Origin: Candidatus Faecalibacterium faecipullorum
Lineage (GTDB): Bacteria > Bacillota > Clostridia > Oscillospirales > Ruminococcaceae
Length of the DNA: 10,269 nucleotides
Assembly (NCBI GenBank): GCA_019118985.1
Contig: DWXX01000087.1
Span: 1-10,269 of the forward strand
Direction: 5' to 3'
Below, piece after piece: positions 6,761 to 10,269 of the stretch (within the stretch, counting starts at the first letter, position 1; each line of letters starts with the position of its first letter). The notes under the pieces are model-generated. The model did not search any database. It was not told where the DNA came from and was given only the letters and a program-made list of their open reading frames with translations. Made by a program: the position numbers and the translations under genes.

Positions 6761-7436
6761 AGGTCTCGCCTCTCTTTCGGTATTCGCATTTGTCCCGCAG
6801 CGCGCAGCTGCCGCAGCCCGCCCGCGCCCCGGTCACCGGCGCGGCGCTCAGCCCCAGCACGGCGGTGACGCTCTTGCGGGGCAGCATCAGGCAGGTATCG
6901 GTGACGCACAGCCCGATGCGGCGGGCGGCGTCCAGCAGTTCGGCCAGCCGGGGCTGCACCGCGATGGGCCAGTCCCCGTACCCCGGGGAAAAGCGCCCGG
7001 TCAGGTACAGCCCCTCCGCCGCCGCAAGGGCGCGCAGCCGGCTTTCGGCCGCGTCGCAGACCTGCTCGGTCAGGGCGCTGGCCAAAGCGTCGGCGGCGGC
7101 CTGTGCCGCGACGTCCCCCACGCCGGCCCGGCGGACCTGCCCGTCCACCTCTGGCCCCAGGGTGACGGCCAGCAGCACCGCCTCGGCGCAGCCGGCCAGG
7201 TGCCGCCGCACGTCCCGCCCCTGCCACAGCGGGGCCAGGGCCGCGTCCGCGACGCCTGCCCGCAGGCAGACCGCCCGGGGCACGGCGGCCGCCAGCACCG
7301 CCGGGGCCCACCGCTCCAGCAGCGCCGCCGTCCCCGCGTCCGCCCCCCGCCGGGCCCCCATATACCGCGCCGCCTGCCCCAGGTCGATCCCCCCGGGCTT
7401 CTCTACATCCAGCACACGGCTGACAGGCAACAACAT
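6750..7436 (-). CDS. Stand-alone methionine synthase activation (B12 reactivation) domain protein
   Basis: This 228-residue protein matches the C-terminal activation domain of MetH as an independent polypeptide. RFSPGYGDWP (148-157) corresponds to the AdoMet-binding RxxPGYxxxP motif, followed by AVQPRL and CLMLPRKSVTAV (182-193). The domain uses AdoMet and an electron donor to rescue cobalamin oxidised to the cob(II) state. Beyond the domain is a cysteine tail, C208-x2-C211-x5-C217-x8-C226, absent from E. coli MetH and looking like a metal or Fe-S site. ATG 7434-7436 follows AAGGAGG (7444-7450). It lies 20 nt downstream of the RelE-like toxin stop and overlaps metH by 11 nt. Product identity is firm; the role of the cysteine tail is inferred. 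Confidence 0.9.
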   Translation of the reverse strand: MLLPVSRVLDVEKPGGIDLGQAARYMGARRGADAGTAALLERWAPAVLAAAVPRAVCLRAGVADAALAPLWQGRDVRRHLAGCAEAVLLAVTLGPEVDGQVRRAGVGDVAAQAAADALASALTEQVCDAAESRLRALAAAEGLYLTGRFSPGYGDWPIAVQPRLAELLDAARRIGLCVTDTCLMLPRKSVTAVLGLSAAPVTGARAGCGSCALRDKCEYRKRGETCES

Positions 7437-7456
7437 GGCAGGGCCTCCTTTCTGTG

Positions 7457-7765
7457 TTATGCAAGGCCAAAGATGTTGTAGAGATAATTTCTGCGGGCAT
7501 CCGCCAGGTGGTAAACAAAAACGGTATCTTCTTCTATCTTGTAGATACAGGCATACTGACGGATAAACAAAGCCCGAAATCCATGTTTGCCCAGAATGGT
7601 ATCTTCCCTCAGCACCCCCATCTCAGGGAACTGCGCCAGCTTTCTGACTTCATCCCGGATCATTTTGGAAAACTTCTGTGCATAGGGCAGGCCCGCATTG
7701 ACCTTGTAATAGTTCAAGAAGTCATTGAACTCACACTGCGCTTCATACGACCATTCAACCTTCAT
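7457..7765 (-). CDS. RelE/ParE-family toxin of a type II toxin-antitoxin module
   Basis: A 102-residue basic protein with the RelE/ParE fold signature: an N-terminal strand MKVEWSYEAQ, helices with L-N-Y-Y, then LAQFPEMG (43-50), GKHGFRALFIRQY and YKIEEDTVFVYHL, ending in ADARRNYLYNIFG. Members inhibit growth by cleaving mRNA on ribosomes (RelE) or poisoning gyrase (ParE); sequence alone does not decide which, and the Arg-rich C-terminus fits either. The ATG (7763-7765) lies inside the end of the antitoxin gene (11-nt overlap), the usual arrangement. The lower GC content compared with the downstream metH genes suggests acquisition by transfer. Confidence 0.88.
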   Translation of the reverse strand: MKVEWSYEAQCEFNDFLNYYKVNAGLPYAQKFSKMIRDEVRKLAQFPEMGVLREDTILGKHGFRALFIRQYACIYKIEEDTVFVYHLADARRNYLYNIFGLA

Positions 7766-8021
7766 GCAGAATATCCTCCGCCATCCGGTCTATTTCCTCC
7801 ATGCTGTAGGTACGCGCGCCGGCAAGGCGGTTTCTCTCCCGTTTCAGCAATTCTTCCAGAAGGTCCAATTCGGCTTCCCGCTTTTCCCACAGTTCGATGG
7901 GCATAAAGACCATTTCCCCCTCGCCGTTGCGGGTCAGATAAATCGGCTCCTGTTTTTCTTTTGACAGTTTGACCATTGCATCATAATCGTTGCGCAACGC
8001 AGTCGCAGATTTGATCAACAT
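7755..8021 (-). CDS. PhD/YefM-family antitoxin
   Basis: An 88-residue protein. The N-terminal MLIKSATALRNDYDAMVKL, followed by EPIYLTRNGEGEMVFMPIELWEK (about 25-47), is the PhD/YefM DNA-binding domain, with the characteristic strand-turn 'xxLTRNGxGxxVFMP'. The acidic C-terminal helix (SMEEIDRMAEDIL) would wrap the toxin. Such antitoxins also repress their own operon, most strongly as a complex with toxin. ATG 8019-8021 is preceded by AAGGAGG about 7 nt upstream. A strong promoter is at 8056-8084. It is the first gene of an apparent four-gene run that continues into the methionine synthase genes. Confidence 0.9.
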   Translation of the reverse strand: MLIKSATALRNDYDAMVKLSKEKQEPIYLTRNGEGEMVFMPIELWEKREAELDLLEELLKRERNRLAGARTYSMEEIDRMAEDILHEG

Positions 8022-8055
8022 AGAAAGCCCTCCTTCAAGTCGTTATTTCTCCTTT

Positions 8056-8084
8056 ATTATATACGAATTATTACCTTACGTCAA
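8056..8084 (-). promoter_or_regulatory. Promoter of the antitoxin-toxin(-metH) operon
   Basis: On the minus strand: TTGACG (8079-8084), 17-bp spacer, TATAAT (8056-8061). The predicted start is near 8049, about 28 nt before the antitoxin ATG. AT-rich, partly symmetrical sequence over the spacer and -10 box could hold antitoxin operators, but no clean palindrome stands out. Confidence 0.85.
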
Positions 8085-8101
8085 TCTTAAACCCCCAAAG
8101 C

Positions 8102-8139
8102 AAAAGCCCCCGCCTTTCCCATCACAGGAAAAGCGGGGG
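8102..8139 (-). terminator. Terminator hairpin at the left edge of the type I toxin locus
   Basis: 13-bp stem 8107-8119 with 8127-8139 (one G-U pair), 7-nt loop. On the minus strand it is followed by CTTTTGCTTT; on + only a weak TCTTGTC follows. It lies between the divergent antitoxin and toxin promoters and would stop minus-strand transcripts leaving the type I locus. Confidence 0.7.
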
Positions 8140-8141
8140 TC

Positions 8142-8170
8142 TTGTCATTCGCTGCCGAGTATGGTATCCT
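8142..8170 (+). promoter_or_regulatory. Promoter of the holin-like toxin mRNA
   Basis: TTGTCA (8142-8147), 17-bp spacer, TATCCT (8165-8170). The start would be near 8177, leaving a ~100-nt structured leader: hairpin TGCCG-ATAAA-CGGCA (8185-8199) and a longer one from GATCGG (8228-8233) to CCGATC (8251-8256), just before the ribosome binding site. Long folded leaders that restrict translation are usual for type I toxins. Confidence 0.65.
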
Positions 8171-8277
8171 AACAGTAAGGGTGCTGCCGATAAACGGCAA
8201 GCGGTATCCCCTGGCCGGGTATGACTCGATCGGGGGCGCTTCTTGGCCCTCCGATCTTCGGAAAGGGGGGCTGTCCA

Positions 8278-8361
8278 ATGGTTACATATTCCGATCTCAT
8301 TCAGCTCGGCATTTTGATCGTTGGCCTTCTTAGCCTGATTGTTCAAATCACTAGGAAATAA
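8278..8361 (+). CDS. Small hydrophobic holin-like type I toxin (27 residues)
   Basis: ATG 8278-8280 to TAA 8359-8361, preceded by GAAAGGGGGG (8261-8270). The peptide begins MVTYSDLIQLG, continues with one membrane segment (ILIVGLLSLIVQI), and ends TRK. This M-x-T-Y-start, single-helix, basic-tail design is that of the small 'putative holin-like toxins' of Firmicutes, related in style to TxpA/BsrG/Fst toxins that insert in the membrane. A perfect 12-bp hairpin begins 3 nt after the stop codon, and a consensus promoter facing the gene lies beyond it. That is the layout of a type I system with a 3'-overlapping antisense RNA. Family assignment rests on pattern, since a short peptide gives little statistical support. 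Confidence 0.8.
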   Translation: MVTYSDLIQLGILIVGLLSLIVQITRK

Positions 8362-8449
8362 AAAGAAGTAACCGCCCTGTCTGACCCACTGTGCGGTTAC
8401 TTCTGTGACCGACCGGGGGACTACCGTTTGTCCGGCAGCACCCGTTTCT
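8359..8449 (-). ncRNA. Predicted antisense RNA antitoxin of the holin-like toxin
   Basis: Transcription from the TTGACA/TATACT promoter at 8456-8484 would begin near 8449 and run through 12-bp hairpin 8364-8404, followed on the minus strand by a T-rich run (TTTTATTT). This gives an RNA of about 90 nt complementary to the toxin mRNA from the stop codon onwards. Convergent, 3'-overlapping RNA antitoxins are known for txpA/RatA and bsrG/SR4 in Bacillus. Nothing is encoded in this RNA. The exact ends are predictions. Confidence 0.7.
8364..8404 (-). terminator. 12-bp hairpin shared by toxin mRNA 3' end and antisense RNA
   Basis: AGAAGTAACCGC (8364-8375) pairs perfectly with GCGGTTACTTCT (8393-8404) around a 17-nt loop. 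The T-run follows only on the minus strand, so it should terminate the antisense RNA; on + it would be a stable structure in the toxin 3' untranslated region, with the + terminator further on at 8497-8534. Confidence 0.8.
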
Positions 8450-8455
8450 ATAAAA

Positions 8456-8484
8456 AGTATAGCGCAACTGCGGCTTTTTGTCAA
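8456..8484 (-). promoter_or_regulatory. Antisense RNA promoter
   Basis: On the minus strand: TTGACA (8479-8484), 17-bp spacer, TATACT (8456-8461). This is closer to consensus than the toxin promoter, as expected when the antitoxin RNA must be in excess. Confidence 0.82.
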
Positions 8485-8492
8485 CCCACAAC

Positions 8493-8534
8493 AAAACCCC
8501 CGCCTTTCCGTTCCCGGTCAGGCGGGGGCTTATT
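8493..8534. terminator. Two-way terminator at the right edge of the type I toxin locus
   Basis: 9-bp stem 8497-8505 with 8520-8528. On + it is followed by CTTATT and should end the toxin mRNA; on the minus strand by TTTTGTTG, ending the GLUG-repeat gene whose stop is at 8566-8568. Confidence 0.75.
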
Positions 8535-8565
8535 GCTGCGGATCAGGCCGCGGGGTACCTGAGGT

Positions 8566-9320
8566 TCAAGTCCCCGGGACCTCCGGCGGTAGCGGACGAG
8601 GAGCAGGCTCATACCCTATCTTGATGCCGGCGTAGGCAACGTTGCCAGCTGTCTCGGTGCCGTCCTTATCACCCTCGGTTACGGTAGCAATATTTTCGCC
8701 AACCTTGGCTTCTATCTTGCCGTCGTTCAATTTGCAGCTGCCGTTCACAGTGCCGTTGTCGTTGTCGCCCACCACGCCGCCGGCGCGAGCGTTGCCACCG
8801 TCTTTGCTGTTACTGGCGCTGACGGTGCCGCTGATGGTCACCTTGCAGCCGCTGATGGTGCCGCGATTTTCACCCGCCACCGCACCGGCGAAAACGTATG
8901 AGCTGGTGCCTGTACTTTCGCTGGCGCTGATTTTGACGCCCGCTTCGATCGTCACGTCGCAGTTGCTGATGGTGCCGTAATTCATACCCGCCACCGCACC
9001 GGCGTTTGCACTTTCATTGTGTTGTGCTCCGTCGCCGACTTCCTCGTCATCGTCGTCTGTGTCCGGCTTGCCGGCCTTGACTATCTTGACGTCCACGGCG
9101 ATGTAATAGCCGCCCTCGGCCTCGACCATGGCAATTTCAGCGGCGTACTGCCCGTCGGAGGGCAGGCGGGCCAAGGCGGCGTCCCAGTCGGCAAAGGCTT
9201 TGCGGGCCGCCGTGTCGGGGTCGCTGCCCGGCTCAAAGCGCAGCTCCACCGCGTGCTCGCCAGGACGCACAGCGCCAGCACGGCCGCCATGACGAGGGAT
9301 AATATACGTTTTGCTTTCAT
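8566..9320 (-). pseudogene. Secreted GLUG-like repeat protein with a frameshift after the signal peptide
   Basis: ATG 9318-9320, with AAAAGGAG at 9328-9335, starts a clear signal peptide MKAKRILSLVMAAVLALCVLA. From codon 22 this frame is nonsense, while the -1 frame opens with EHAVELRFEPGSDPD and runs on to 8566. Adding one G near 9258 would join them into a ~251-residue protein. The N-terminal ~65 mature residues are a small domain; an acidic linker (DTDDDDEEVGDG) follows. Three GLUG-like repeats then appear: AGAVAGMNYGTISNC, AGAVAGENRGTISGC and AGGVVGDNDNGTVNG. The tail is Pro-rich with no LPxTG or membrane anchor. GLUG repeats occur in secreted and surface proteins of gut bacteria. The shift may be a real mutation, a sequencing error or, less likely, programmed; no slippery heptamer is seen. 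Confidence 0.75.
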
Positions 9321-9337
9321 AACCGTTCTCCTTTTGG

Positions 9338-9386
9338 AAAAGCCAAGTTCCGAAAAGTATACTTTTACGGACTGGCTTTTTGTTTT
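9338..9386. promoter_or_regulatory. Hairpin with 14-bp palindrome upstream of the GLUG-repeat gene
   Basis: AAAAGCCA (9338-9345) pairs with TGGCTTTT (9373-9380), enclosing the perfect palindrome AAAAGTATACTTTT (9353-9366). On + it is followed by a T-rich run, as in an intrinsic terminator, but no + gene ends here. On the minus strand TATACT (9356-9361) could be the -10 box of the GLUG-repeat gene, with no good -35. It may be a promoter-operator or an insulator between the divergent genes. Confidence 0.45.
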
Positions 9387-9426
9387 GGGCTATGCGGGGG
9401 CTTTTTTCGCGCTTTGGGGGGCTGTC

Positions 9427-9455
9427 TTGACACCCTTCGCGGCCTGTGCTATTGT
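9427..9455 (+). promoter_or_regulatory. Promoter of the secreted transglutaminase-like gene
   Basis: TTGACA (9427-9432), 17-bp spacer, TATTGT (9450-9455). The predicted start is near 9462, immediately before a 6-bp GGGGCC/GGCCCC hairpin (9466-9484) in the ~60-nt leader, which then carries AAAGGAGG at 9506-9513. Confidence 0.8.
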
Positions 9456-9521
9456 ATCAGTAACGGGGGCCGGCGGACGGCCCCGCGACCGTGACCACCC
9501 ATGGCAAAGGAGGAATGACCC

Positions 9522-10269
9522 ATGAAAGGCAAATGGTTCCGCCGGGCGGGGGCGCTGTGCTGCGCCCTGGCTCTGACCGCGCTGACGGCGCTGCCCCAGG
9601 CATCGGCGCAGTCGCCCTATGTGAACGACTACCTGGCGGCCCACCCCGACACCGCAGCCGCCCTCGAGATGTTCACCCCCAGCTACTATGCGGCCGCCTA
9701 CCCCGACGTGGCGGGGGCGGTGGGCGCCGACCCGGACGCCCTGCTGCAGCACTACCTGACCTACGGCATGCAGGAAGGGCGGACCCCCTACCAGGGCGCC
9801 GCGCCGGGCGCGCCGGTCTTTCAGCCGGTGCCGCTGGAGCAGCTGGCCAACCTCGACAGCCTGAAAAAGAAGTGCAGCGACGAGGAGTTCGCGCAGGCGT
9901 ACCTGGTGGCCCTCGGCATCACATCGCCCATCGCCATGGCCGACCTGACGCGGGAGGAGCAGCTCTACTGCGTGGCCTCCATCCTGCGGGACATCTTTGA
10001 CAGCGAGGGCACCTACTCGATGAGCGCCGACCACTACAACGACCCCTACGGGTACCTTGTGCTGCACACCGCGTCCTGCGCCGGCTGCACCCGCGCCACC
10101 GGGCTGTGCCTGAGCATCCTCGGCATCTCCTACGAGCACGTCAACGAGAACCAGTACTCCCACCAGTGGTGCCGCGTCCCCATGGAGGACGGCAGCTACT
10201 GGATCTGCGACGCCTACGGCCTCTACTGCGGCCCCGAGCCCGCCCCCTACCTCCACCCCTACCTGAATT
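9522..10269 (+). CDS. Secreted transglutaminase-like (cysteine peptidase fold) protein, 3' end outside window
   Basis: ATG 9522-9524 follows AAAGGAGG by 8 nt. The first 249 residues are visible. A signal peptide (basic MKGKWFRR, hydrophobic core, cleavage near ASAQ-S) directs export. Residues about 51-87 (FTPSYYAAAYPDV through HYLTYGMQEGR) form a repeat common in secreted and cell-wall proteins of gut Clostridia. Residues about 145-249 look like a transglutaminase-like domain with the expected order of triad residues: C189 in AGCTRATGLCL, H214 in SHQWCRV, D230 in WICDAYG. Such domains act as peptidases or cross-linkers outside the cell; the substrate is unknown. It is unusually Cys-rich for an exported protein (for example C176-region pairs, C217, C229, C236). 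It has its own promoter and is divergent from the other secreted-protein gene. Confidence 0.82.
   Translation, partial: MKGKWFRRAGALCCALALTALTALPQASAQSPYVNDYLAAHPDTAAALEMFTPSYYAAAYPDVAGAVGADPDALLQHYLTYGMQEGRTPYQGAAPGAPVFQPVPLEQLANLDSLKKKCSDEEFAQAYLVALGITSPIAMADLTREEQLYCVASILRDIFDSEGTYSMSADHYNDPYGYLVLHTASCAGCTRATGLCLSILGISYEHVNENQYSHQWCRVPMEDGSYWICDAYGLYCGPEPAPYLHPYLN

Noticed and set aside
7437..7456. Cobalamin or SAM riboswitch in front of the metH activation gene
   Set aside because: Only 20 nt separate it from the toxin gene, and no B12-box or SAM-aptamer pattern was found there or before the antitoxin.
8558..8582. GAGGTTCAAGTCCC on +, like a tRNA T-loop
   Set aside because: No complementary T-stem or acceptor stem and no D or anticodon arm upstream; it overlaps the coding end of the GLUG-repeat gene.
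9501..9518. Alternative ATG at 9501 just before the transglutaminase-like gene
   Set aside because: It reads only five codons to a TGA and contains the AAAGGAGG ribosome binding site; the ATG at 9522 has ideal spacing and a signal peptide.

Overview
The window is GC-rich chromosomal DNA. Codon third positions are mostly G or C, ribosome binding sites are strong AAGGAGG types, and promoters are clean TTGACA/TATAAT pairs with 17-bp spacers. Together with an IscR/CymR-like Rrf2 regulator beside cysK, a methionine synthase with a separate activation protein, and short holin-like and PhD/RelE toxin modules, this points to a gut Clostridia lineage, most likely Oscillospiraceae/Ruminococcaceae (Faecalibacterium, Gemmiger or Subdoligranulum-like). 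That assignment is inferred from style and gene content; no phylogenetic marker is present.

Layout. 1-118 is the end of a PfkB-type sugar kinase (+). 188-1120 is cysK (-), divergent from an Rrf2-family regulator at 1279-1710 (+); each has its own near-consensus promoter in the 158-bp gap. A two-way terminator separates the regulator from an AGCS-family alanine/glycine:cation symporter (1791-3215, -). From about 3290 to 4324 no intact gene is visible. This stretch holds a pair of ~115-bp inverted repeats (3331-3445 and 3893-4015), a truncated phage antirepressor (Bro-N) remnant, a ~200-bp MITE-like element, and a possible structured RNA ending in a strong intrinsic terminator.

4325-8021 (-) looks like one four-gene run: a PhD/YefM antitoxin and RelE/ParE toxin (11-nt overlap), then after only 19-20 nt a stand-alone methionine synthase activation protein, then (11-nt overlap, GTG start) an 811-residue cobalamin-dependent methionine synthase lacking its own activation domain. 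The only good promoter seen for the run is in front of the antitoxin. No cobalamin or SAM riboswitch was recognised.

8100-8536 is a compact type I toxin-antitoxin locus. It has a 27-residue hydrophobic holin-like toxin on + and, convergent to it, a consensus promoter for a ~90-nt antisense RNA that would end on a 12-bp hairpin just after the toxin stop. The locus is quasi-symmetric: terminator hairpins, promoters and an identical 11-bp leader motif occur in inverted orientation at both ends.

8566-9320 (-) encodes a secreted protein with GLUG-like repeats whose signal peptide is out of frame with the mature part by one base. 9522 to the window end (+) is a secreted transglutaminase-like protein, truncated by the edge, with a good promoter and ribosome binding site.

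Two themes stand out: sulfur amino acid metabolism (cysK, Rrf2 regulator, methionine synthase pair), and small accessory elements (two unrelated toxin modules head to head, phage debris, MITE-like and inverted repeats) inserted among the housekeeping genes.
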